DNA of 64,000 nucleotides from Candidatus Cohnella colombiensis (GTDB lineage: Bacteria; Bacillota; Bacilli; Paenibacillales; Paenibacillaceae), in NCBI GenBank assembly GCA_029203125.1, contig CP119317.1, positions 496,001 through 560,000 of the forward strand, given 5' to 3'. Under the pieces are notes generated by a model, which was given only the letters and a program-made list of their open reading frames with translations, did no database searches and had not been told where the DNA came from. Position numbers and translations under genes: made by a program. Below are positions 19,180 to 27,107 of the stretch, one piece after another; positions within the stretch are counted from its first letter, which is position 1; each line of letters opens with the position of its first letter.

Positions 19180-19243
19180 TAAATTCCCCCCAATCTTCTA
19201 TTACTCTCATAATAATACGGAATGCTATCAATTGTCACCTTTT

Positions 19244-19258
19244 GAAACAAAATGTATC
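19244..19258. promoter_or_regulatory. Imperfect GATACA operator upstream of xre
   Basis: GAAACAAAATGTATC differs by one base from the perfect site at 19373-19387. It lies about 65 bases upstream of the xre start, next to a candidate -35 (GTGACA on the - strand, 19233-19238) and a TATTAT -10. Confidence 0.6.
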
Positions 19259-19365
19259 ACATCGAGTTTAGTAGATTAGTATACTCGATCGAAACGTTTT
19301 TTATACTCGTCCAAATGTCAATTGTGGAGCAGACTGCTACATTTTGAGAGGGGTATCAACTTATC

Positions 19366-19425
19366 TTGACATGATACAAAATGTATCGTAAATTAAATTC
19401 ATATCATAATGATACAAATTGTATC
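19366..19425 (+). promoter_or_regulatory. pilZ promoter with two GATACA operators
   Basis: A TTGACA -35 (19366-19371) and a TAAATT -10 (19389-19394) are 17 bases apart. The perfect palindrome GATACAAAATGTATC (19373-19387) fills the spacer. A second, GATACAAATTGTATC (19411-19425), lies downstream near the transcription start; the centres are 38 bp apart. Binding at either site would block RNA polymerase. Confidence 0.8.
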
Positions 19426-19441
19426 AAGGATGTGTGATGAC

Positions 19442-19900
19442 ATGAATGAGATTGTACAGCCTAATCGTAGAAAGTATATGAGGTTTGAGCTGCATATTCC
19501 GCTTTTCGCGGAGTTTGCTTTGTTCAGCGTTGGGGAACGGGCTCTACGTAGTCGCTCCCAGAAAGTGATTGTAAACAATATCAGCTTTGGAGGCTGTCGA
19601 TTTTCGACGCATTTGCAGATTCCACCTCGTGACGACGTGAGATGGTGTCTTAAGGTTGACCTTGGCCGCAGTACGATGAGTCTTAAAGGTGTCATTGTAC
19701 ATGTCGAAGAAGCAGAGGGACTTCATCAATACGGCGTTCGTTGGGAACTATCGAATTATGAACGACATTGCTTCGAGTACAAATTGAATGAATATTTGAT
19801 GACGGTGTACACCTTTAGTCCACATATTCAATCGTTATACAAGCAGGTCATTGCACGATATCCGGAGCAGCATTTTCAAAAATTAGACTTTAAGTCGTAA
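19442..19900 (+). CDS. PilZ-domain protein (c-di-GMP binding)
   Basis: The 152-aa protein is a single PilZ domain. The two c-di-GMP contact motifs are present: an RxxxR-type stretch in NRRKYMRFEL near the N-terminus and NNISFGG (N-x-S-x-x-G) further in. I chose ATG 19442 with AAGGA 11 bases upstream; the longer frame from 19409 would begin inside the downstream operator. It is followed 22 bases later by the LCP gene, so the two form an operon. It probably makes cell-envelope polysaccharide output respond to c-di-GMP, but its partner cannot be read from the sequence. Confidence 0.85.
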   Translation: MNEIVQPNRRKYMRFELHIPLFAEFALFSVGERALRSRSQKVIVNNISFGGCRFSTHLQIPPRDDVRWCLKVDLGRSTMSLKGVIVHVEEAEGLHQYGVRWELSNYERHCFEYKLNEYLMTVYTFSPHIQSLYKQVIARYPEQHFQKLDFKS

Positions 19901-19922
19901 TAGAAAGGTATGTGGATTAAGT

Positions 19923-20918
19923 ATGAGAAATAGACGAATGTGGAAAATCACGCTGTATTCCGTATCAATATTCTTAATCATTGTGCTCGTTGCAGGCGGG
20001 TACACTTGGTATACGCTGAAGCGAACATTGGATGCGATTTACGAACCGCTGCCACCGCGAGATTGGAATCAGCCATTGTTTGAGCAAGATCCTAGCGTTG
20101 ATGACAATGAGACAGAGGCTATTGCAAGTACTTCGCTAACCGATCAATTGCTGAGTAAGCTCCGTCAACCAGATTTGAACAATCAAGATCCATTTTGTAT
20201 GCTACTACTCGGCGTGGATGAACGGGAAGGGGATCGAGGGCGAAGCGACACGATGATTTTATTGTCAGTGCAGCCAGCGAAGCAATCCGTAACTGCCCTG
20301 TCGATCCCAAGAGATACAAGGATGCTTATTCCAGATAAAGAAGTGTACGATAAAATCAATCATGCTTATGCTTTCGGAGGAACCTCATTGTCTGTATCTG
20401 CAGTGGAACGGCTATTCGGCATACCTATTGCCTATTATATGAAGACGAATATGGAGGGCCTTGTAGATATTATTGATACGCTTGGTGGAGTGGACGTCAA
20501 TAATGAGTGGGCGTTTACGCATGATGGCGTGACGTTTCCACAGGGCGAGCAACATCTTGAGGGTGCGGATGCTTTGAAGTTTGTCCGAATGCGCAAGCTT
20601 GATTCGACAGGGGACTTAGGGCGAATAAAGAGACAGCGACAAGTACTCTCCTCAGCAGTAGAGAAGGCTGCGAGTTTTCGAAACATTGGCAAGCTGCCTA
20701 GCATCCTATCGCAATTGTCAAAGGATGTGCGGACGAATTTAAGCACTAACGATTTATATGAAATTGCGACGGAATATAAGTCGGCAATTAAACATGTGGA
20801 GACGCTGACGTTGCAGGGATCAAATCAGATGATAGATGGAATCTACTACTATGCGGTCAAGCAAGAGGAGCGCAAACATATTCAGGAGCTTTTGCTTGAT
20901 CAGCTACAAGTGACTTAA
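19923..20918 (+). CDS. LytR-CpsA-Psr (LCP) family cell-wall glycopolymer transferase
   Basis: The 331-aa protein has one N-terminal membrane helix (about 8-30) and an extracellular LCP domain (about 95-245): LLLGVDEREGDRGRSDTMILLSV, SIPRDTRMLIP with the conserved Arg pair, KINHAYAFGG and RMRKLDSTGDLGRIKRQRQ. LCP enzymes move undecaprenyl-linked glycopolymers onto peptidoglycan at the outer face of the membrane. It lies in one transcription unit with pilZ under the GATACA operators. It may attach the polysaccharide made by the 33.7-55.5 kb operon; that pairing is inferred from shared operators. Confidence 0.9.
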   Translation: MRNRRMWKITLYSVSIFLIIVLVAGGYTWYTLKRTLDAIYEPLPPRDWNQPLFEQDPSVDDNETEAIASTSLTDQLLSKLRQPDLNNQDPFCMLLLGVDEREGDRGRSDTMILLSVQPAKQSVTALSIPRDTRMLIPDKEVYDKINHAYAFGGTSLSVSAVERLFGIPIAYYMKTNMEGLVDIIDTLGGVDVNNEWAFTHDGVTFPQGEQHLEGADALKFVRMRKLDSTGDLGRIKRQRQVLSSAVEKAASFRNIGKLPSILSQLSKDVRTNLSTNDLYEIATEYKSAIKHVETLTLQGSNQMIDGIYYYAVKQEERKHIQELLLDQLQVT

Positions 20919-20942
20919 TATGGCAGCACCCGACAAAATGAG

Positions 20943-21015
20943 TTGACACATTCGACGAAATGGCATATTCTTTATCTTATGATACAAAACGTATATTTAG
21001 GAAACGAATTGTATA
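20943..21015 (+). promoter_or_regulatory. Promoter of the zinc-ribbon gene with degenerate GATACA operators
   Basis: TTGACA (20943-20948) and TATTCT (20966-20971) are 17 bases apart. Two degenerate sites follow: GATACAAAACGTATA (20981-20995) and GAAACGAATTGTATA (21001-21015), with centres 20 bp apart, at and after the expected start point. Confidence 0.65.
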
Positions 21016-21031
21016 TGAGAGGGTGGCTATT

Positions 21032-21169
21032 TTGTCTAATAGTGTCCAATTTTATTGCATGAAATGTAATCGGTTGGTTTCCTTACACCATGCAGCAAAA
21101 CTGTTTCGTACAGGGTTCTATCGGGTACATTACTCACTAGGTTGCTGTACGAATTGCAACAGCAGGTAG
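21032..21169 (+). CDS. Small zinc-ribbon-like protein (45 aa)
   Basis: The TTG start has the SD GAGAGGGTGG a few bases upstream. The product begins MSNSVQFYCMKCNRL and ends YSLGCCTNCNSR, with two CxxC knuckles (CMKC near residue 9 and CTNC near residue 39) separated by about 27 residues. This spacing suits one zinc ribbon. Its size is close to that of small adaptor or DNA-interacting zinc proteins, but I recognise no named family. Its own promoter carries GATACA-type operators, so it is probably co-regulated with the surface polymer genes. Confidence 0.65.
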   Translation: MSNSVQFYCMKCNRLVSLHHAAKLFRTGFYRVHYSLGCCTNCNSR

Positions 21170-21209
21170 TCCATCTAAAAATTACATTAATTACAACCTC
21201 TCTTTGGAG

Positions 21210-21238
21210 ATGACTGGTATAATAAATTAGTTAGTCAT
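21210..21238 (+). promoter_or_regulatory. Extended -10 promoter of the ABC transporter operon within an inverted repeat
   Basis: TGGTATAAT (21215-21223) is an extended -10 element. It is enclosed by ATGACT (21210-21215) and AGTCAT (21233-21238), which could be a regulator site. Confidence 0.5.
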
Positions 21239-21259
21239 ACTGGTAATGGAGGGAAGTTC

Positions 21260-22186
21260 ATGTCTGAGGATGCTGTCTTACGTTTACAATCAGTTACGAA
21301 AGTAATTGGTAAGCGTACGATTATCGATCGAATTTCATTCGAGGTTCGACCCGGTGAAGTATTCGGATTTTTAGGTCCGAACGGATCGGGGAAAACAACA
21401 ACGATTCGGATGATTGTCGGATTAATGGGGATTACATCAGGAGATATTCATATTGAAGGTCACAGTGTGAAAGGTGACTTCTCGAATGCAATCGTTAATG
21501 TTGGAGCGATTGTTGAGAACCCTGAGATGTACAAGTTTTTATCAGGATATCAAAACTTGGTGCATTATGCTCGAATGAATCCTTCTATTAACAAGGAGCG
21601 TATTCAAGAAGCAATTCAATTAGTCGGACTTCAAGATCGGATACATGATAAAGTTAAGAAATACTCTTTAGGTATGCGTCAGCGTTTAGGGATTGCACAG
21701 GCGATGATGCATCGACCGAAGCTACTTGTGCTTGATGAACCAACGAATGGCCTTGATCCTGCAGGTATTCGAGAACTCAGAGATTATTTACGTCGCTTGG
21801 CCAAGGATGAAGGGCTGGCTGTTGTCGTCTCCTCACACTTATTGTCAGAGATGGAATTGATGTGTGATCGTGTTGCAATTCTTCAGAATGGGAAAATTAT
21901 TGATGTCCGTTCGATTCGTTCGGACAATCCAAGCAATGAGACAAGTGTAGTGGAAGAGGTATTATTCGAGGTCGAGGATGCCCAAGCAGCAATTAGGATC
22001 TTAAACGGTACAGGTAATGGACGAGTCGTGGATGGACAGTTATTGATTTCATCTGATCGTAAGGGGATCGCTGCGATTAACCGTCAATTTGTTGAAGCGG
22101 GAATGAATGTCTACGGAATTCGCGTGAAGACGAAGACGCTAGAAGATCAATTCCTTGAAATTACGGGGGGTGAATTGATTGGGTAA
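21260..22186 (+). CDS. ABC transporter ATP-binding protein, BcrA/YxlF type
   Basis: The 308-aa ATPase has Walker A GPNGSGKTT (about 38-46), signature YSLGMRQRLGIAQ, Walker B LLVLDEPTNGLD and the H-loop SSHLL. The C-terminal 80 residues are the extension typical of BcrA-like ATPases that work with ABC-2 permeases. The start has a TGGAGGG SD. It overlaps the permease gene by 8 bases. Such two-gene systems usually give self-protection against peptide antibiotics or export membrane-active compounds. Lying just upstream of the lasso cluster, it could help immunity, but that is only positional. No GATACA operator is seen at its promoter. Confidence 0.92.
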   Translation: MSEDAVLRLQSVTKVIGKRTIIDRISFEVRPGEVFGFLGPNGSGKTTTIRMIVGLMGITSGDIHIEGHSVKGDFSNAIVNVGAIVENPEMYKFLSGYQNLVHYARMNPSINKERIQEAIQLVGLQDRIHDKVKKYSLGMRQRLGIAQAMMHRPKLLVLDEPTNGLDPAGIRELRDYLRRLAKDEGLAVVVSSHLLSEMELMCDRVAILQNGKIIDVRSIRSDNPSNETSVVEEVLFEVEDAQAAIRILNGTGNGRVVDGQLLISSDRKGIAAINRQFVEAGMNVYGIRVKTKTLEDQFLEITGGELIG

Positions 22187-22979
22187 CTTTTTCAAGCTTA
22201 TTCAGAATGAGAATATGAAGATTTATCTTCGGATTCGTACTTGGATTATGTTCGGGATTATTGTGATACTCCCGATTATTATCTCCTTATTAGTCTATGG
22301 GTTTAGTGAAGATATTTCAATGACTAATTGGACTGTTATGATTATGGAGTCGTATGCCCTATTCTTCTTTATTACGATCTTCACAGTCGTTATTGCTTCT
22401 GAGACTGTCGCAGGCGAATTTTCTTGGGGGACCATCAAGCTGCTTTTGATTCGACCTTGGAGTCGTTCAACAATTCTTTTATCTAAATACATTGCAATGA
22501 TCTTGTTTGCACTGGTACTAACCATTACAACGTTTATCGTATGTTACTTGGTTAATCTCGCTTTCTTCGGAAGCGGAGATACTATAGATGTCATATTATC
22601 CAATGATGAGTCTGTATGGACATACGTTCTGCAGTATTACTTACTTAAATTTGTTGGGTTGATCATGATCGTTACATTCGGTTTTATGATGTCGGCTGCA
22701 TTTCGTAGCAGCGGACTTGCGATTGCCCTGTCGATCTCCTTCCTGTTCGCAGGTAATATCATTACAACGATCTTCGCATTAGCAGAGAAAGCTTGGGTAA
22801 AGTATGTGTTATTTATCCATCTCGATCTAACACCTTATTTGAGTTCAGATGGCGAGACGAGTTTAATACCAGGTCATCCTACAACCTTAGGCTTTTCATT
22901 GGGTGTGCTTGCAGCTTATTTTATTATTTTCAATGCAATATCATGGATCGTATTCAAGAAGCGAGATATTACGGCATAG
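22179..22979 (+). CDS. ABC-2 type transporter permease
   Basis: The TTG start overlaps the ATPase stop and has a GGGGGGTGA SD. The 266-aa product has six hydrophobic segments with the ABC-2 pattern, including SETVAGEFSWGTIKLLLIRPWSRSTI between helices 2 and 3, typical of bacitracin- and multidrug-type permeases. It forms one transporter with the preceding ATPase. A terminator follows directly. Confidence 0.9.
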   Translation: MGNFFKLIQNENMKIYLRIRTWIMFGIIVILPIIISLLVYGFSEDISMTNWTVMIMESYALFFFITIFTVVIASETVAGEFSWGTIKLLLIRPWSRSTILLSKYIAMILFALVLTITTFIVCYLVNLAFFGSGDTIDVILSNDESVWTYVLQYYLLKFVGLIMIVTFGFMMSAAFRSSGLAIALSISFLFAGNIITTIFALAEKAWVKYVLFIHLDLTPYLSSDGETSLIPGHPTTLGFSLGVLAAYFIIFNAISWIVFKKRDITA

Positions 22980-23003
22980 TAATGAATGAGTGTAATCAAT
23001 ACG

Positions 23004-23040
23004 AAGCGCTTGCAGGTGTTTTCTGCAGGTGCTTTTTTTT
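23004..23040 (+). terminator. Intrinsic terminator of the ABC transporter operon
   Basis: AAGCGCTTGCAG pairs with CTGCAGGTGCTT, followed by a run of T to 23040. Confidence 0.88.
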
Positions 23041-23090
23041 GTATAGAAAGTGATATTATCACCAGCCCCAAATATCTCTCCTCCCTAATT

Positions 23091-23209
23091 GATACTATAT
23101 GTATCCGTACCTCATGAAAAACATCAAAAAATCGTAAATATATGTAAAAAACCAGTTGACACGACCTGTAACCTGTAATAAAGTGTTAATAAATGATACA
23201 GTTAGTATC
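23091..23209 (+). promoter_or_regulatory. Lasso cluster promoter with two GATACA operators
   Basis: TTGACA (23156-23161) and TAAAGT (23179-23184) are 17 bases apart. A palindrome GATACTATATGTATC (23091-23105) lies upstream and TGATACAGTTAGTATCA (23194-23210) covers the expected start point. The centres are 104 bp apart, close to ten helical turns, which would allow looping by an oligomeric repressor. Confidence 0.75.
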
Positions 23210-23239
23210 ATTCGACGAGATCGCGAGGGGTTGCAATAG

Positions 23240-25180
23240 ATGAGTGCTATACACGGTATCTATCATTTCCATAATCAACCGGTACCTCTAGAGCATGGGT
23301 TAAACCTGATGCAGGAGCTTGCACAATATCCGGCAGATGATACCGATTACTGGCATAGCGGTTCGATCTTTCTAGGCAATCATGCTCAGTGGATTACGCC
23401 AGAGTCAATTCATGAACAGCAGCCCCATTTTAACGCAAACCTAAGATTGGCTATTACAGCTGATGCGATTATAGACAATCGTGATGAACTCTATGAGCGA
23501 CTACAAATCCATCATAACTATCGAAAGGAAATAACGGATAGCGAGCTCATCATGCTTTCATATCATAGATGGGGAGAAGATTGCCCTAAGTTTCTCGTAG
23601 GCGACTTTGCCTTTATGATCTGGGACGAGATGAAACAAGCGCTGTTCGGAGCACGTGACTTTTCTGGAACACGAACACTTTATTTCCATCAGAGCTCGGA
23701 TCGATTTGCTTTCTGTACAACGATCAAGCCTTTATTGACACTCCCCTATATCGATCAACAATTGAATGAGCGCTGGATTGCAGAGTATTTAGCTACACCT
23801 GGCAGGTTAGAGACAGTCGATGCTTTTTCAACAGTTTATGGGAGCATCGGGCAGGTTCCGCCATCGCATTCGATTACGATTTCGAATGGAGCAGTCACGT
23901 TTACGAGGTATTGCACCTTTAACGATGATCAATCGCTCAAGCTGAAGTCTAATGAAGAATATGAAGAAGCAACCAGGGCAATTTTTCAACAAGCAATTGA
24001 TTCACGACTTCGTACATACCATCAGGTTGGATCTTACTTAAGTGGTGGTCTCGATTCGGGATCGGTCGTAAGCTTTGCTGCAAGAACATTACGCGAGCAG
24101 AATAAGCGATTGTACACCTATAGCTATGTTCCGGAGAAAGATTTCGTGGATTGGACCTCGAAACGAAGGATGGCCGATGAAAGGCCTTATATTCAATCGA
24201 CAGTGGCGCATGTAGGCAATATTGACGATCATTATCTGGATTTTCAGGGTAAAAGTCCACTATCTGCAGTAGATGAATGCTTAGACACGATGGAGATGCC
24301 CTACACCTTTGTGGAAAATTCATTTTGGGTCAATGGGATCTTCGAACGAGCTAAGCAGCAGGGGGTAGGTGTGCTTCTGAATGGTGGCAGGGGAAATCAT
24401 TCAATCTCCTGGGGACCAGCCGTTGATTACTACGCTACACTACTTAAACGCTTTCAGTTCATTCGCTTATATCGTGAGATGAATCAATATCGCAAAAATT
24501 TTGATTTGGGAAGACGTCAACTACTTTCTCTCGTAAGTGACAAGGCGTTCTCTAAGAAGGAAAACTCCGCGGATGGAATGACTGATCACATACTCATCAA
24601 TTCACAATTTGCTAAGAAAACGAATGTGTATGAGATGCTCGAAAGTCATGGGATGACAAGAACAGGTACGCATGATTCCATTCAAAATCGGATTGGAACG
24701 AGGGCGTTACCTTTCAATCGAATTATGAATTGGACGAATAGCGGTGTGAATGGAACGAAGCAATCTTTGCGGCATGGTATTTGGTATCGCGATCCGATGA
24801 ACGATTTGCGAGTCGTTAAATTTTGTTTATCGGTTCCAACAGATCAGTTCGTACAGAATGGGATGGATCGCGCACTTATACGCAGGTCAATGGTAGGGTT
24901 CATTCCGGATAAAGTCCGGTTGAATTATAAAGTACGTGGAATACAAGGCGCGGATGCACTATATCGTATGCAACGCGAGTGGTCTACCTTCATGAATGAG
25001 CTTGAAGAGGTATGTCATGATGAGCGGATGAATGAATATCTCGATATGACGCAGCTTCGGGCGATTATATCGAGGATGCGCAATCAGCCGGACTCAAAAG
25101 AGGTGTTCGATGGAGCGTTTACGATGCTCATGCGTGCTCTGATCGTATATCGCTTTGTTGGAAGTCTTGAGAGGAGGTGA
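23240..25180 (+). CDS. Lasso peptide macrolactam synthetase (asparagine synthetase-like, C protein)
   Basis: The 646-aa protein adenylates the acidic side chain of the core peptide and closes the macrolactam ring. It has an N-terminal glutaminase-like domain (about 1-200) that lacks the Cys2 nucleophile: the start reads MSAIHGIYHF. The synthetase domain follows with the PPi loop SYLSGGLDSGSV (about 265-276). Absence of the Cys is usual in lasso cyclases, which need no ammonia. The ATG has an AGGGG SD. It is the first gene of the cluster and ends five bases before the precursor start. Order C-A-K-B1-B2-D-N equals that of the paeninodin cluster of Paenibacillus dendritiformis as I remember it (padeC equivalent). 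Confidence 0.93.
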   Translation: MSAIHGIYHFHNQPVPLEHGLNLMQELAQYPADDTDYWHSGSIFLGNHAQWITPESIHEQQPHFNANLRLAITADAIIDNRDELYERLQIHHNYRKEITDSELIMLSYHRWGEDCPKFLVGDFAFMIWDEMKQALFGARDFSGTRTLYFHQSSDRFAFCTTIKPLLTLPYIDQQLNERWIAEYLATPGRLETVDAFSTVYGSIGQVPPSHSITISNGAVTFTRYCTFNDDQSLKLKSNEEYEEATRAIFQQAIDSRLRTYHQVGSYLSGGLDSGSVVSFAARTLREQNKRLYTYSYVPEKDFVDWTSKRRMADERPYIQSTVAHVGNIDDHYLDFQGKSPLSAVDECLDTMEMPYTFVENSFWVNGIFERAKQQGVGVLLNGGRGNHSISWGPAVDYYATLLKRFQFIRLYREMNQYRKNFDLGRRQLLSLVSDKAFSKKENSADGMTDHILINSQFAKKTNVYEMLESHGMTRTGTHDSIQNRIGTRALPFNRIMNWTNSGVNGTKQSLRHGIWYRDPMNDLRVVKFCLSVPTDQFVQNGMDRALIRRSMVGFIPDKVRLNYKVRGIQGADALYRMQREWSTFMNELEEVCHDERMNEYLDMTQLRAIISRMRNQPDSKEVFDGAFTMLMRALIVYRFVGSLERR

Positions 25181-25184
25181 AAAT

Positions 25185-25307
25185 ATGAATAAAGAGTGGA
25201 ATAAGCCATCGTTAGAAGTTCTTGATGTACAAATGACCTTCGCTGGTCCGGGGGTTAGACTTCCGGATTCCTACGATCCGGATGAGCCGACGCAGCATCA
25301 CAGCTAA
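25185..25307 (+). CDS. Paeninodin-type lasso peptide precursor (40 aa)
   Basis: A very strong SD (GAGGAGGTGA) precedes the ATG. The leader of 19 residues reads MNKEWNKPSLEVLDVQMTF, with the WxxP-x-L motif recognised by the RRE protein and Thr at the -2 position. The predicted core is 21 residues, from A20 to S40, starting AGPGVRLPD. Ala1 to Asp9 would form the nine-member macrolactam as in paeninodin, whose core starts AGPGTSTPD. The tail carries Tyr11, four prolines in all, a His-His pair and a C-terminal Ser, the residue phosphorylated in paeninodin. I compute a monoisotopic mass of about 2256.0 Da for the dehydrated form and about 2336.0 Da with one phosphate. Confidence 0.93.
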   Translation: MNKEWNKPSLEVLDVQMTFAGPGVRLPDSYDPDEPTQHHS

Positions 25308-25325
25308 TGAAATTTTTCCCTGTGG

Positions 25326-25358
25326 AGCCCTTATACGTGGTTTGTATGAGGGCTTTTC
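25326..25358 (+). terminator. Attenuator-like hairpin between precursor and enzyme genes
   Basis: AGCCCTTATAC pairs with GTATGAGGGCT (one G-T pair), followed by TTTTC. It lies between the precursor and the kinase gene and would lower expression of the enzymes relative to the precursor. Confidence 0.65.
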
Positions 25359-25389
25359 AATTAAAGCAGAGCAGGTTGGAGTGACTGAG

Positions 25390-26313
25390 ATGGTTTCAAT
25401 AGCTGTTAAGCAGCGATATCAAGCTTTCGGATATACAGTGGCAAGCGATATTGTATTTCCGGAGCTTATACAGAGCCAAGATGATTCATGTGATGATGTA
25501 ACGATTCAGCTTGGAGATCTTACTGCAGAGTGGCAGCAGCTTGGAATTGCAGAGCGGGCTTCTTTTGTGACAGAGCAACGAATCGTATTTAAGATTGCGA
25601 ATACTGCGATCTTTGCCATACAGGATGGAGCAACGATCACCGTATCTCCATTGCCTGATGCGGATGAGGATCACATTCGATTGTATTTGCTTGGGTCCTG
25701 CATGGGTGCGCTGCTCTTTCAAAGAAAAGTATTACCTTTGCATGGGAGCGCAATTGTAATCGGCGGTAAAGCTTATGCATTCGTCGGTGATTCTGGAGCA
25801 GGCAAGTCTACATTGGCATCTGCTTTCCTGCAACGGGGACACCAGCTAATTAGTGATGATGTGATCGCGATCTCACTATCAGCAGAGGGAATTCCGATGG
25901 TTACGCCATCATACCCGCAACAGAAGCTTTGGCAACAAAGCTTGGATGGATTCGGGATGCAAAACACGAATTTACGTCCCATTTTTCAGAGGGAAACGAA
26001 ATTTACAGTACCTGTACGTTCGATGTTCCAATCTGAGCCACTTCCCTTAGCAGGTGTTTTTGAGTTAAGAAAAGGCGAGCTAGACACGATCCAGTGTCAA
26101 CCGATAACGGGGTTAGCAAGACTCTCAATGCTCTATCAGAATACGTATCGCAACAACTTTATTGCAAGGATGAAGCTACAGGAATGGCACTTGAGGATGA
26201 CAGCCACAATTGTTAATCAGCTTTTACTATTTACGATTACACGGCCATTGTCTGGATTTACTGCACCAGATATCGTGAACCGAATATTACAGATTATAGA
26301 TCAGGAAGGATAA
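25390..26313 (+). CDS. HPr-kinase-like lasso peptide tailoring kinase (K protein)
   Basis: The 307-aa protein has a HPr kinase/phosphorylase C-terminal-type P-loop, GDSGAGKST (about 133-141), and LISDDVIAIS downstream as the Walker-B-like segment. In the paeninodin cluster the equivalent PadeK phosphorylates the C-terminal Ser of the precursor; the precursor here also ends in Ser. I chose ATG 25390, with GGAG eight bases upstream; the longer frame from 25282 would overlap the precursor and cross the hairpin. Expected location is the cytoplasm, acting before ring closure. Confidence 0.88.
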   Translation: MVSIAVKQRYQAFGYTVASDIVFPELIQSQDDSCDDVTIQLGDLTAEWQQLGIAERASFVTEQRIVFKIANTAIFAIQDGATITVSPLPDADEDHIRLYLLGSCMGALLFQRKVLPLHGSAIVIGGKAYAFVGDSGAGKSTLASAFLQRGHQLISDDVIAISLSAEGIPMVTPSYPQQKLWQQSLDGFGMQNTNLRPIFQRETKFTVPVRSMFQSEPLPLAGVFELRKGELDTIQCQPITGLARLSMLYQNTYRNNFIARMKLQEWHLRMTATIVNQLLLFTITRPLSGFTAPDIVNRILQIIDQEG

Positions 26314-26317
26314 TTCG

Positions 26318-26626
26318 ATGATTACGAATGTAGGATTAACACTGGAGCAGGTCGTTGTTCAAGCTGAAGGAAATGTCGTCAGTGACATGGACGGGGACAA
26401 AGTGATGTTGAATGTGGAGAAGGGTAAGTATTATAACCTTGGAGCAATCGGCGGGCGGATATGGGATGCGATTGGCAGTCCAATCTCTATAAGGCATCTC
26501 GTACTCATTCTGATGGCGGAGTACGCTGTTGATCAAGCACAATGCGAGGAACATGTACTGTCTTTCTTAGACAATTTGCATGCTGAAGGATTGATATATG
26601 CGACTGAGTCGGGACTTCAACAATGA
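26318..26626 (+). CDS. PqqD-like RiPP recognition element (B1 protein)
   Basis: The 102-aa protein is a single PqqD-fold RRE: MNVEKGKYYNLGAIGGRIWD-type core (here VMLNVEKGKYYNL), then helices with ILMAEYAVDQAQCEEHVLSFLDNL. It binds the precursor leader and brings it to the protease and cyclase. The ATG follows AAGGA. It overlaps the protease gene by four bases (ATGA). Confidence 0.93.
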   Translation: MITNVGLTLEQVVVQAEGNVVSDMDGDKVMLNVEKGKYYNLGAIGGRIWDAIGSPISIRHLVLILMAEYAVDQAQCEEHVLSFLDNLHAEGLIYATESGLQQ

Positions 26627-27105
26627 ATGCTGTGAAGTATGTTCGCAGGTTGTTTTCACTTGATGCAGGTATGGTGCTGCTAATGATAGAGTCGTTCTTT
26701 TACTTAGGCTGGTCGCGTATTCTGATTACGCTGCCCTTCGCCAAGATTGCTCCTTCTTTAGGAGCAAGGAACGAAGAAACCCGACTATTAACGTTAGAAA
26801 AGGATACGCTCGAACTGAAGCGATTATCGACAGCGCTAAATAGGATGAGCCGCCATACACTTTGGGATAGTAGATGTCTCGTGAGAGCGATCGCAGCCCT
26901 CAAGATGCTTGATCGTCGAGGGATTTCGAGCACGCTATATCTTGGCACAGCTAAAGAGCAAGGTGGCGAAATGATCGCACATGCGTGGCTGAGAAGTGGC
27001 ACATTGTATATTACAGGTGCAGAAGAGATGCGCAGATTTACGGTTGTTGGAACGTTCGCCAAGAACGGTCAACGATTGAAAGATCGTACAGCCAGGAGGG
27101 TATAA
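26623..27105 (+). CDS. Lasso leader peptidase, transglutaminase-like (B2 protein)
   Basis: The 160-aa protein is the cysteine protease that removes the leader. Visible catalytic residues are Cys85 in WDSRCLVRAIAALKML and His120 in MIAHAWLRSG; the third residue is not obvious. A hydrophobic N-terminal stretch (about 16-42) is usual for the family. It works with the upstream RRE protein, with which it is translationally coupled. Confidence 0.92.
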   Translation: MNAVKYVRRLFSLDAGMVLLMIESFFYLGWSRILITLPFAKIAPSLGARNEETRLLTLEKDTLELKRLSTALNRMSRHTLWDSRCLVRAIAALKMLDRRGISSTLYLGTAKEQGGEMIAHAWLRSGTLYITGAEEMRRFTVVGTFAKNGQRLKDRTARRV

Positions 27106-27107
27106 GC

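Noticed and set aside
23091..23105. Reading the first lasso-promoter palindrome as a terminator stem
   Set aside because: Arms of five bases are too short for a terminator and fit the operator pattern exactly.
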